Of a DNA stretch of 28,027 nucleotides, positions 14,890 to 20,935 are shown piece by piece (position 1 is the first letter of the stretch; each line of letters starts with the position of its first letter). The position numbers were made by a program, and so were the translations under genes. This DNA is from an uncultured Cryptobacterium sp. (GTDB taxonomy: Bacteria; Actinomycetota; Coriobacteriia; Coriobacteriales; Eggerthellaceae): NCBI GenBank assembly GCA_900554685.1, contig USIG01000009.1, positions 1 to 28,027 on the forward strand, read 5' to 3'. The notes beneath the pieces are model-generated. The model did not search any database and was not told where the DNA came from. It saw nothing but the letters and a program-made list of their open reading frames with translations.

Positions 14890-15013
14890 GTTTGTTAGTA
14901 GGTGTCCGCTTATTTACTTGCTTGTTTACAGGTACCCGCTTTCGCTTGCTTACCTTACGGACGCTTGTTTGCGGACGTTTGTCTACGGAAGCTTATCTAT
15001 AGGCATTTGTCTA
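14890..15013. repeat. degenerate ~14-bp tandem array between ruvA and ruvB
   Basis: The clearest part is four consecutive units: ACGGACGCTTGTTTG (14957-14971), CGGACGTTTGTCT (14972-14984), ACGGAAGCTTATCT (14985-14998) and ATAGGCATTTGTCT (14999-15012). Upstream to ~14890 the same words recur with more drift (GGTGTCCGCTTATTTAC, CTTGCTTGTTTACAGG, TACCCGCTTTCGCTTGC). Unit length varies from 12 to ~20 bp. No ORF or promoter is apparent inside. Confidence 0.75.
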
Positions 15014-15149
15014 GTAAAGATTGAACGCTGAAGGGCTTTGGCTGCAAGGCGAATTGAAGCTGAGAAGAGCAACTCAGCTTGAAAAATGCAGCGCTTAGAA
15101 CTAAAAGGTACTAAGAGCTTGAAAATAGTGAGATAGGTTTGGACGATAA
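15014..15149 (+). promoter_or_regulatory. ruvB upstream region with hairpin and weak promoter
   Basis: AAGCTGAG (15057-15064) and CTCAGCTT (15073-15080) form a perfect 8-bp stem with an 8-nt loop; no T-run follows, so it is not a classical terminator. A weak promoter-like pair, TTGAAA (15079-15084), 17 bp, TAAAAG (15102-15107), could give ruvB its own transcription. GCTTGAA-like words recur but too loosely to call an array. Confidence 0.3.
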
Positions 15150-16262
15150 GTGGCTAATGAATTTGAAATAGAAAGTGCTTTGTTTGAAGCCTCCTCTCTT
15201 TCTGCTTCTGAGGATACGCAGCAGGAGTCTGGACAAGGCACAGAAAAACAAGATCCCTATGCGCGAGCCTGCTCGGTTTCTTTAACCGAAGATGATCTTG
15301 TGCTAGATCGCAGTCTTCGACCTACTCATTTGAAGGATTATTTAGGCCAGACTAAAGTCAAAGAAAGTCTGTCTATCTTAATCGAAGCGGCACGGGCGCG
15401 ACATGATGTGGTGGATCATATTTTGTTCTCGGGCCCTCCCGGTCTTGGCAAGACTACATTGGCTAGCGTAGTGGCAAATGAGCTTGGTGTTCGCATCAAA
15501 ACAACCAGTGGTCCTGCAATTGAGAGAACGGGAGATCTAGCAGCAATTCTTACCAACCTTGAAGAGGGCGATGTGCTCTTTATTGATGAAATTCATCGTC
15601 TCAATCGCATGGTTGAAGAAGTGTTGTACCCTGCTCTCGAAGATTTTGCGCTTGATATTGTTGTGGGAAAAGGGCCTGCTGCTCGTTCTATTCGCCTTGA
15701 TTTGCCACACTTTACTCTCATTGGGGCAACTACGCGAACAGGGCTTTTAACCGGTCCGTTGCGAGATCGCTTCGGCATATCATTTCGCCTGAACTATTAC
15801 ACCCCTGAAGAGCTGGCTCTTATCATTAGAAGATCTGCTCAGATTTTAGAGGTGGATATTCTTGAGGAAGGCGCTTTGGAAATCGCGCGAAGGAGCAGAG
15901 GAACTCCGCGGTTGGCGAATCGTCTTTTGAAGCGAGTACGCGATTGGGCACAAGTAAAAGGGATTAGCCCTATTGACGAAGACTGCGCAGCCCAAGCGCT
16001 GGCGTTTTTTGAGGTTGACTCGCTTGGTTTAGATCCTATAGATAACCGAATCCTTGAATTGTTGTGTGTCCAGTTTGCTGGTCATCCTGTTGGACTATCC
16101 ACGCTCGCATCTGCGCTTTCTGAAGAGCCTGATACTCTTGAGGACGTGTATGAGCCCTATTTATTGCAGCAAGGTTTATTGTTGCGTACTCCGAAAGGGC
16201 GGCAAGCAACTGAGCGAGCTTATGCTCATTTGGGGATTCCTTTGCCGGGTGCTAAAGCGTAA
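15150..16262 (+). CDS. ruvB: RuvB Holliday junction branch migration helicase
   Basis: A protein of 370 aa with a GTG start and a weak ribosome site (GGTTTGGA). RuvB is the hexameric AAA+ motor that pulls DNA through the RuvA-bound junction. Motifs: [12 protein letters not shown], Walker [12 protein letters not shown], Walker [11 protein letters not shown], sensor 1 [10 protein letters not shown], the arginine finger in GPLRDRFGI, and a C-terminal winged helix. The first ~45 residues are an acidic, Ser/Gln-rich extension longer than in E. coli RuvB and of no known function. It is separated from ruvA by a repeat-filled spacer, so co-transcription or a separate promoter are both possible. Confidence 0.97.
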   Translation: MANEFEIESALFEASSLSASEDTQQESGQGTEKQDPYARACSVSLTEDDLVLDRSLRPTHLKDYLGQTKVKESLSILIEAARARHDVVDHILFSGPPGLGKTTLASVVANELGVRIKTTSGPAIERTGDLAAILTNLEEGDVLFIDEIHRLNRMVEEVLYPALEDFALDIVVGKGPAARSIRLDLPHFTLIGATTRTGLLTGPLRDRFGISFRLNYYTPEELALIIRRSAQILEVDILEEGALEIARRSRGTPRLANRLLKRVRDWAQVKGISPIDEDCAAQALAFFEVDSLGLDPIDNRILELLCVQFAGHPVGLSTLASALSEEPDTLEDVYEPYLLQQGLLLRTPKGRQATERAYAHLGIPLPGAKA

Positions 16263-16317
16263 GACAACAAGATCGTTTACGGGCAAGAGCAGGCTAGTAA
16301 AAGGAGGCTATTGAATC

Positions 16318-16731
16318 ATGCTCCAGCAAGATTATTTGTTGCGTATGTTTGTTCAGCTTGCGAATGCGATTCGCGAAAGTTTGCAACGTGCTCGTGGTGA
16401 CAGCGATCCTGTTTCTGCTGCGGAATTGCTTGATCAATCTATTGAAGATGCAACTGAAATGGATGGCGCGCTTTTACTGAGGATGGCGCCAGAATCAATG
16501 GCGGCAATGCTTCAGCTCTCTCAATCCGATCCTCAGCTTATGGAATACGTTTCTCGTACACTTTTGCTTTCTTCGGTATACCTAAACGAAGCAGGGAAGA
16601 GCGCTGAATCGCAACTGCGTAGAGAACAGGCGTATGCGGTTGCGCGTGCTTTCAATATTGAATTAAGCGACGAAAGCATCTCTCCTGAAGAATTGGAACG
16701 CCTTTTCGACAAAACCAACCAAGAAAATTAG
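16318..16731 (+). CDS. DUF6483-like helical protein
   Basis: A protein of 137 aa, all helical by eye, without signal peptide or membrane segment. The start (QQDYLLRMFVQLANAIRESL) and the middle (DGALLLRMAPESMAAML) resemble DUF6483-type proteins; I assign this from memory of the family pattern and with caution. A strong AAAGGAGG precedes the ATG by ~10 bp. It follows ruvB after 55 bp, so it could be on the same transcript. The C-terminal third (LRREQAYAVARAF) has a TPR-like look. The function is unknown. Confidence 0.65.
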   Translation: MLQQDYLLRMFVQLANAIRESLQRARGDSDPVSAAELLDQSIEDATEMDGALLLRMAPESMAAMLQLSQSDPQLMEYVSRTLLLSSVYLNEAGKSAESQLRREQAYAVARAFNIELSDESISPEELERLFDKTNQEN

Positions 16732-16776
16732 TAAGCATTAATTATTATCCGTGGCTAACAATTTTCACTCTAGGTA

Positions 16777-16805
16777 TTGACGCTCTTGTTAGACGGGGTT
16801 AACAT
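16777..16805 (+). promoter_or_regulatory. feo promoter
   Basis: TTGACG (16777-16782), a 17-bp spacer, then TAACAT (16800-16805) make a good sigma70-type promoter ahead of feoA. The first GTTA-N8-TAAC palindrome (16788-16803) lies within the spacer and -10, so a bound repressor would block RNA polymerase. Confidence 0.6.
16788..16803. promoter_or_regulatory. putative DtxR-type operator 1
   Basis: GTTAGACGGGGTTAAC is followed by ATTCA. It has the form GTTA-N8-TAAC, the core also present in DtxR/IdeR boxes (GTTAGcCTAAC-type). It overlaps the feo promoter. The binding protein is inferred, perhaps the repressor at 13140-13520. Confidence 0.55.
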
Positions 16806-16815
16806 TCATGTGTTA

Positions 16816-16831
16816 GTTAGAGATGTCTAAC
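16816..16831. promoter_or_regulatory. putative DtxR-type operator 2
   Basis: GTTAGAGATGTCTAAC is a perfect 6-bp inverted repeat around GATG, followed by ATTAA. It is 28 bp downstream of operator 1, covering the likely transcript start. An in-frame ATG at 16823 falls inside it, which argues against that ATG as the feoA start. Confidence 0.6.
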
Positions 16832-16870
16832 ATTAAGGCGGGCTATTTTCACACGAAAAGAGTGAACACC

Positions 16871-17080
16871 ATGGTTTTATCTGAAGTAAAGAAAAATGGT
16901 ACTTACCACGTAAAACAGCTTCGAGGATATGGTGAAGTGCATCGTCATTTGGAGGATTTAGGATTCATTCCGGGTGAGTGCATCACGGTTATTTCTCGTA
17001 TTGGTGGCAACTTGATTGTGAATATTAAGGGTTCACGTGTTGCGCTTTCTTCGGAGCTTGCCAAACATATTGCTGTTTAG
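16871..17080 (+). CDS. feoA: FeoA family protein (first copy)
   Basis: A protein of 69 aa, a small SH3-like FeoA domain (GEVHRHLEDLGFIPGECITVISR, then NLIVNIKGSRVALSSELAKHI). FeoA is a cytoplasmic partner of FeoB in Fe(II) uptake. The frame opens at ATG 16823, but that codon lies inside the second operator, so I prefer ATG 16871, where the FeoA domain begins. The ribosome site is poor (AAAAGAGTG). It is followed by a 345-bp repeat-filled spacer before a second feoA and feoB, an unusual separation. Confidence 0.92.
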   Translation: MVLSEVKKNGTYHVKQLRGYGEVHRHLEDLGFIPGECITVISRIGGNLIVNIKGSRVALSSELAKHIAV

Positions 17081-17425
17081 TGTGAATGGTGGTGGCTATT
17101 GTTAGACGAAAAAAGGAGCGCCTTGTGATGCAGTGTCAAGGGAAGCCCTAAGTACAATGCTGAGTTGCAGCACTAAGAGTAGAACTAAAGACAATGCTAA
17201 GTTGCAGTACTAAGAGCAGTGCAAAGTGCAGTGCCAAGGGCAGTGGTGAGTGCGCATTGAGTGCAGTACTACATGTTTAGTGCCAAGGGTGGTCCTAAGT
17301 TGCAGCACTGAGTGCATATTAAGTGCGGCGTTCAGGAGAGTACTAAGGCACAAGCAAGGCCAAAAAGCGGCACCGGATGCAGGGCATCATGGGTGTTTTG
17401 TGGTTACATCCGGAAAGGGGGATAG
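17081..17425. other. 345-bp gap between the two feoA genes
   Basis: No gene of normal size is visible. The gap begins with GTTAGACG, a half-site like operator 1, and a strong ribosome site (AAAAGGAG, 17111-17118). That site is followed by GTG-ATG and only eight codons before TAA (17128-17151 from the ATG). Most of the rest is a 12-bp array (17130-17350). Near the end, CCGGATG (17373-17379) can pair with CATCCGG (17407-17413). A nested hairpin GATGC-AGG-GCATC (17376-17388) would compete with it. The right arm of the long pairing ends at the ribosome site of the second feoA. Confidence 0.6.
17130..17350. repeat. degenerate 12-bp tandem array, ~18 copies
   Basis: Units near GCAGTACTAAGT fill 220 bp. 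The best stretch is GCAGTACTAAGA, GCAGTGCAAAGT, GCAGTGCCAAGG, GCAGTGGTGAGT (17204-17251, four exact 12-bp steps). Others include GCAGCACTGAGT (17302-17313) and ACAATGCTGAGTT (17154-17166). Units of 11, 13 and 14 bp interrupt the phase, so it is not a coding repeat. Its reverse complement (ACTTAGTACTGC) resembles the 12-mer array after the dtxR-type gene (ACTTTAGTAGAT). Confidence 0.85.
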
Positions 17426-17647
17426 GTGAGAACTCTCAGAGAAGCAAAAAAAGGCGAAACCGTTCAGGTGGTAAAGCTCCAGGGCGATGGTGCGGTTAAG
17501 CGTCGAATCATGGACATGGGTATCACTAAAGGATGCTCGATTTTCGTGCGTAAGGTAGCACCTCTCGGAGATCCTGTAGAGGTAACTGTGCGTGGCTATG
17601 AACTGTCTCTTCGTAAAGAAGATGCTCAAATGGTTGAGGTGGAATAG
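17426..17647 (+). CDS. feoA: FeoA family protein (second copy)
   Basis: A protein of 73 aa with a GTG start; GGAAAGGGGG lies just upstream. The FeoA domain spans nearly all of it (MRTLREAKKGETVQVVKL, VKRRIMDMGITKGCSIFV, VTVRGYELSLRKEDAQMVEV). This copy has the typical basic FeoA face and is only 52 bp before feoB, so it is the more canonical FeoB partner. The two FeoA copies are divergent in sequence; two FeoA-type proteins beside one FeoB is a known arrangement. A short stem (CTCAA-ATGG-TTGAG) and a T-run straddle its stop codon, too weak to call a terminator. Confidence 0.92.
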   Translation: MRTLREAKKGETVQVVKLQGDGAVKRRIMDMGITKGCSIFVRKVAPLGDPVEVTVRGYELSLRKEDAQMVEVE

Positions 17648-17667
17648 TTTTTTTTATTTCATCTCGA

Positions 17668-17683
17668 GTTAACCGTATCTAAC
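17668..17683. promoter_or_regulatory. putative DtxR-type operator 3 before feoB
   Basis: GTTAACCGTATCTAAC, followed by ATTGA, has the same GTTA-N8-TAAC form and the same trailing ATTnA as operators 1 and 2. It ends 16 bp before the feoB ATG. It could repress an internal promoter or act as a roadblock. Confidence 0.5.
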
Positions 17684-17699
17684 ATTGAAAGGATTTGGA

Positions 17700-20306
17700 A
17701 TGAGAGTTGCACTTGCTGGCAACCCGAATAGTGGCAAAACAACCCTATTCAACGCTTTGACAGGAGCCAATCAGTATGTTGGCAACTGGCCAGGTGTTAC
17801 GGTTGAAAAGAAAGAAGGCAAGCTCAAGGCCGATAAGTCTATTGAGATTACTGACTTGCCAGGTATTTATTCTTTGTCTCCCTATACCTTAGAAGAAGTT
17901 GTTGCACGCAACTTTATTCTTGAAGAACATCCTGATGCAATTCTGAATATTGTTGATGGCAGCAATCTGGAACGCAATCTGTATTTAACTACGCAGCTTC
18001 TCGAAATGGGTGTTCCGGTAATTGTAGCGGTCAACATGATTGATATCGTTCGACGCAACGGTGATGAAATTCACGCTGAACAACTTGCAAAAGAGCTTGG
18101 GTGCAACGTTGTGGAAATTTCGGCACTCAAAGGCGAAGGCATTGATGAGGTGGTTAACTGCCTCAAAACCATTCAGTCTGCATCACCTGCAACACCAATT
18201 ACTTTTTCTGCTTCGACAGAAGAAGCTATTTTGGCTGTACAGGATCGCCTTCCCGCATCAGTTCCTTCTCAACTGAAGCGTTTCTATGCTATCAAGCTTA
18301 TCGAAAAGGATAAGAAAATAATTGATGCCATGGATAATGCCCCTCATGTGGACGACATTATCGAAAAGCTTGAAAAAGAGCACGATGATGATTCCGAGAG
18401 CGTTATCATCAACGACCGTTACACCTATATTTCTTCCATAATCGATCATTGTCGGGAAAAGAACAGCAAGTCTTCAGAGATGAGCATTTCTGACAAGATC
18501 GACCGCGTGGTGACAAATCGAATCTTGGCGCTGCCTATTTTCGTCATTGTTATGACACTGGTGTATTATCTGTCAATTTCAACGGTCGGTACTGCGGCCA
18601 CTGACTGGGCAAATGATAACCTCTTCGGTGATGGTTGGTTTATAGGTGCTGGTCAGGAACAGTTTGATGAAGACACGGAAGCTTACGAGGATGCTGAAAG
18701 CAGTGTTGATGCCTTCGAAACAGCCGCAATTGCTGCTGGTCTTGATCCTTCTTCTGAAACCTTCTTGTCTGAGGCAGAGTCTGCGGGCATAACGGGAAGT
18801 TATGAGGCTTATGATGACGAATCGGGCGAGAATGAAATTATTGAGGTAGATGCAGCAACGTATGAGGAATCGCTTGATGTGTTGGCTCCTTATGCAGGAG
18901 ACGAAAACGCGATTGCGGCCTTTGAGGCAGCTGGTATTGAAGCTGGCCTTGATCCTGAATCCGAATCATTTGTTGATGATGCAGCGGCAGCTGGCATAAC
19001 GGCAAGCTACATAAATGCTGATGGGGAGCAGGCCGAAATTGATGCAGAAGGATACGCTGCCGAACTTGAGGGTAGTGCTCCCGATCCCGCAAACTATGGT
19101 ACCTGGGTACCTGGCATTCCTGTTCTTGTCGAAAATGCTCTGGTAGCACTTGATGCTGCAGATTGGCTGCAGGCTCTGATTCTTGATGGTGTCGTTGCTG
19201 GTATTGGCGCTGTTTTGGGCTTCGTTCCTCAGATGCTTGTTTTGTTCTTCTTACTGGCTATCTTAGAATCCTGCGGCTACATGTCACGTATTGCGTTTAT
19301 CTTAGATCGCGTCTTTCGTCGTTTTGGCTTGTCAGGAAAATCGTTTATTCCTATTTTGGTTGGAACGGGCTGCGGCGTGCCAGGTGTTATGGCATCTCGT
19401 ACGATTGAGAACCAAAACGATCGCCGTATGACTGTTATGACGACAACCTTTATTCCTTGTAGCGCTAAAATGCCCATCATTGCCTTGTTTGCTTCTGCAA
19501 TCTTTGGCGGTGTTTGGTGGGTTGCTCCTTCTGCTTACTTCTTGGGCCTTGCAGCAATTCTGTGCTCGGGCATCATTTTGAAGAAGACACGTTTCTTTGC
19601 GGGCGATGCTGCTCCTTTTGTTATGGAACTTCCTGCGTACCACCTGCCAACACTCGGTGGCGTTCTTCGTAGCATGTGGGAGCGCGCATGGTCATTTATT
19701 AAGAAAGCCGGTACGATTATCTTCTTGGCATGTATCATCATCTGGTTCATCTCAAGCTATGGCTTTATTGATGGTGTTTTCCAAGCGGTAGAAGATCAAA
19801 ACGATTCACTCTTGGCTGTACTTGGTGGTGCAATTTGCTGGATTTTCGCTCCTCTTGGTTGGGGCGATTGGCAGGCAGCTTCCGCTACGATAACTGGTCT
19901 TATTGCTAAGGAAAACGTTGTAGGCACGTTTGGTATTCTTTACGCAGGCGATGCTGGTTGGTATGAAAATGTTCAGGCAGCATTTACTATGGTCACGGCT
20001 TATTCGTTTATGGCATTCAACTTGTTGTGTGCCCCCTGCTTTGCGGCAATGGGTGCTATCAAGCGAGAGATGAATAATGTCAAATGGTTCTTTGCGGCGG
20101 TTGGTTATCAGTGCGGAATCGCTTGGGTAGTGGCTTTGTGGGTCTACCAATTCTTTGGCTTGCTTACAGGCGAGGTTGCCTTTGGTTTCTTCACTATTCT
20201 TGCTCTCGCACTGTTCGTCGCGTTCCTGTGGCTTTTGCTTCGTCCCAATAAGTGGGCTGGTAAGACAGAAAGTGTTCGTGCGGTAGAAGCTGAAGCAATG
20301 GCTTAA
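17700..20306 (+). CDS. feoB: FeoB ferrous iron transporter with duplicated acidic insert
   Basis: About 868 aa from the ATG at 17700 (GAAAGGA lies 6 bp upstream; a TTG 15 bp earlier is less likely). The N-terminal G domain has GNPNSGKTTLF (G1), the switch I region NWPGVTVEKKEG, DLPGIYSLSP (G3), NMIDIV (G4) and SALKGEG (G5). The membrane part has TM1 at ~275-297, then Gate motifs with GTGCGVPG and FIPCSAKMPI, then GLIAKENVVGTFG and LLCAPCFAA. Between TM1 and the next membrane segment is an insert of ~150 residues (~315-465) rich in Asp/Glu with a 69-residue tandem duplication (AFETAAIAAGLDP at 338, AFEAAGIEAGLDP at 407). By topology it would be outside the cell. FeoB imports Fe(II); expression is probably controlled by the nearby palindromes. 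Confidence 0.97.
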   Translation: MRVALAGNPNSGKTTLFNALTGANQYVGNWPGVTVEKKEGKLKADKSIEITDLPGIYSLSPYTLEEVVARNFILEEHPDAILNIVDGSNLERNLYLTTQLLEMGVPVIVAVNMIDIVRRNGDEIHAEQLAKELGCNVVEISALKGEGIDEVVNCLKTIQSASPATPITFSASTEEAILAVQDRLPASVPSQLKRFYAIKLIEKDKKIIDAMDNAPHVDDIIEKLEKEHDDDSESVIINDRYTYISSIIDHCREKNSKSSEMSISDKIDRVVTNRILALPIFVIVMTLVYYLSISTVGTAATDWANDNLFGDGWFIGAGQEQFDEDTEAYEDAESSVDAFETAAIAAGLDPSSETFLSEAESAGITGSYEAYDDESGENEIIEVDAATYEESLDVLAPYAGDENAIAAFEAAGIEAGLDPESESFVDDAAAAGITASYINADGEQAEIDAEGYAAELEGSAPDPANYGTWVPGIPVLVENALVALDAADWLQALILDGVVAGIGAVLGFVPQMLVLFFLLAILESCGYMSRIAFILDRVFRRFGLSGKSFIPILVGTGCGVPGVMASRTIENQNDRRMTVMTTTFIPCSAKMPIIALFASAIFGGVWWVAPSAYFLGLAAILCSGIILKKTRFFAGDAAPFVMELPAYHLPTLGGVLRSMWERAWSFIKKAGTIIFLACIIIWFISSYGFIDGVFQAVEDQNDSLLAVLGGAICWIFAPLGWGDWQAASATITGLIAKENVVGTFGILYAGDAGWYENVQAAFTMVTAYSFMAFNLLCAPCFAAMGAIKREMNNVKWFFAAVGYQCGIAWVVALWVYQFFGLLTGEVAFGFFTILALALFVAFLWLLLRPNKWAGKTESVRAVEAEAMA
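18711..19080 (+). repeat. internal duplication in feoB (acidic ~69-aa repeat)
   Basis: Two tandem copies begin at codons 338 (base 18711) and 407 (base 18918). Both read AFE-x-A-x-I-x-AGLDP-x-SE-x-F, then AGIT-x-SY, then an acidic Asp/Gly turn and an E-x-D-A-x-x-Y-x-x-x-L end. The DNA copies have diverged (for example GGCATAACGGGAAGTTAT against GGCATAACGGCAAGCTAC), so the duplication is not recent. Confidence 0.85.
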
Positions 20307-20364
20307 GATGCGAATTGAAACAATCGCAACGCTTAGAGCGAAACGAGAAAACTAGTATTGAAAA

Positions 20365-20396
20365 CGATACCGCCGTCGGAAGCGATGGCGGTATCG
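20365..20396 (+). terminator. strong hairpin after feoB (terminator or mRNA stabiliser)
   Basis: CGATACCGCCGTC (20365-20377) pairs with GATGGCGGTATCG (20384-20396), 13 bp including one G-T pair, around a GGAAGC loop. No U-tract follows (GAATAAG), so termination would be partial at best; it may protect the feoB mRNA end or lower readthrough into the next gene. Confidence 0.45.
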
Positions 20397-20472
20397 GAAT
20401 AAGAAAGCAGCACCAATCAGGCAAATAAGATTAGTATGTAATTGCATTAGCTATGAAAGCGGGTCTTGATAC

Positions 20473-20742
20473 ATGACATTAGGTACGCTACTAGTAAGCG
20501 CGATTCTTGTAGCAATCGTTGCTGTCATAATACTGAGCATGATTCGCTCACATCGTGCAGGAAAACATATTGGATGTGATGGGTGCGGTGCTTGTGGTCA
20601 CCACTCGGGAAGTGGTGGTCAAAAAGATGCCTCTTGTTGTACGATGGCCGATCATCAGGGAGCTTCTTCATGTGGATGCGCATCAATGGAAAAGCTCGTT
20701 GCTCGCATGGATGCCGATTTAGAAAAGAAAGACATGCGCTAA
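20473..20742 (+). CDS. FeoB-associated Cys-rich membrane protein
   Basis: A protein of 89 aa: one N-terminal membrane helix (LGTLLVSAILVAIVAVIILSM), then a basic step (RSHRAGKH) and a Cys/Gly/His-rich tail (GCDGCGACGHH, SCC, SCGCAS), ending in a charged helix. This matches the FeoB-associated Cys-rich family (the Pfam group also named for virus attachment protein p12). Such proteins sit beside feoB in many Gram-positive genomes; a role as a metal relay or assembly partner is proposed but not certain. The ribosome site is weak. It is 166 bp from feoB with a strong hairpin in between. The last codons overlap the start of an 18-bp repeat array. Confidence 0.88.
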   Translation: MTLGTLLVSAILVAIVAVIILSMIRSHRAGKHIGCDGCGACGHHSGSGGQKDASCCTMADHQGASSCGCASMEKLVARMDADLEKKDMR

Positions 20743-20906
20743 CGAAGTGGTTGTTGTGCGAAATCGCCAACGAATACGAAGGTATCGATTGGTGTGGGGT
20801 TGCTAACGGGCAAAAAGTACCAATGTCGTGAAATCGCCAACAAATACAAGCTCGCTAACGAATGCAAACTTGACAACGACGCAAATCCAGCAACTAATAC
20901 AAACCC
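20735..20906. repeat. degenerate 18-bp tandem array
   Basis: Four contiguous units run from 20834 to 20906: TCGCCAACAAATACAAGC, TCGCTAACGAATGCAAAC, TTGACAACGACGCAAATCC (19 bp) and AGCAACTAATACAAACCC. Further copies are at 20764-20781 (TCGCCAACGAATACGAAG), 20800-20817 (TTGCTAACGGGCAAAAAG), and a partial one overlapping the stop codon at 20735-20750 (TGCGCTAACGAAGTGG). A longer repeat, GAAATCGCCAAC(G/A)AATAC(G/A)A, connects 20760 and 20830. The consensus is about TCGCTAACGAATACAAAC. Confidence 0.8.
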
Positions 20907-20935
20907 AGAGAAACATCATTGAGAGATGTTTCTCT
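20907..20935. terminator. bidirectional hairpin at queH-queA 3' end
   Basis: AGAGAAACATC (20907-20917) and GATGTTTCTCT (20925-20935) form a perfect 11-bp stem with a 7-nt loop. It overlaps the TAG stop of the minus-strand gene and lies between convergent genes, so it can end transcripts from both sides. Flanking U-tracts are poor on both strands (GGGTTTGTATT on the minus side). Confidence 0.5.

Noticed and set aside
16823..16870. Upstream ATG for the first feoA
   Set aside because: The ATG lies inside a palindromic operator and the added residues do not belong to the FeoA domain.
13536..17350. The spacer repeats as CRISPR arrays
   Set aside because: Units are 12-14 bp, directly adjacent, degenerate and without unique spacers; no cas gene is present.
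17600..17662. Rho-independent terminator after the second feoA
   Set aside because: The stem is 5 bp inside the coding end and 9 bases from the T-run, too weak; feoB lies directly downstream in the same orientation.
18838..19149. 103-codon minus-strand ORF inside feoB
   Set aside because: A shadow of the repetitive acidic feoB insert (His/Gln/Leu-rich translation typical of an antisense frame).
20735..20906. The 18-bp repeats as replication iterons or an oriV
   Set aside because: No replication initiator gene, DnaA-box cluster or AT-rich unwinding region is nearby, and the setting is chromosomal housekeeping genes.
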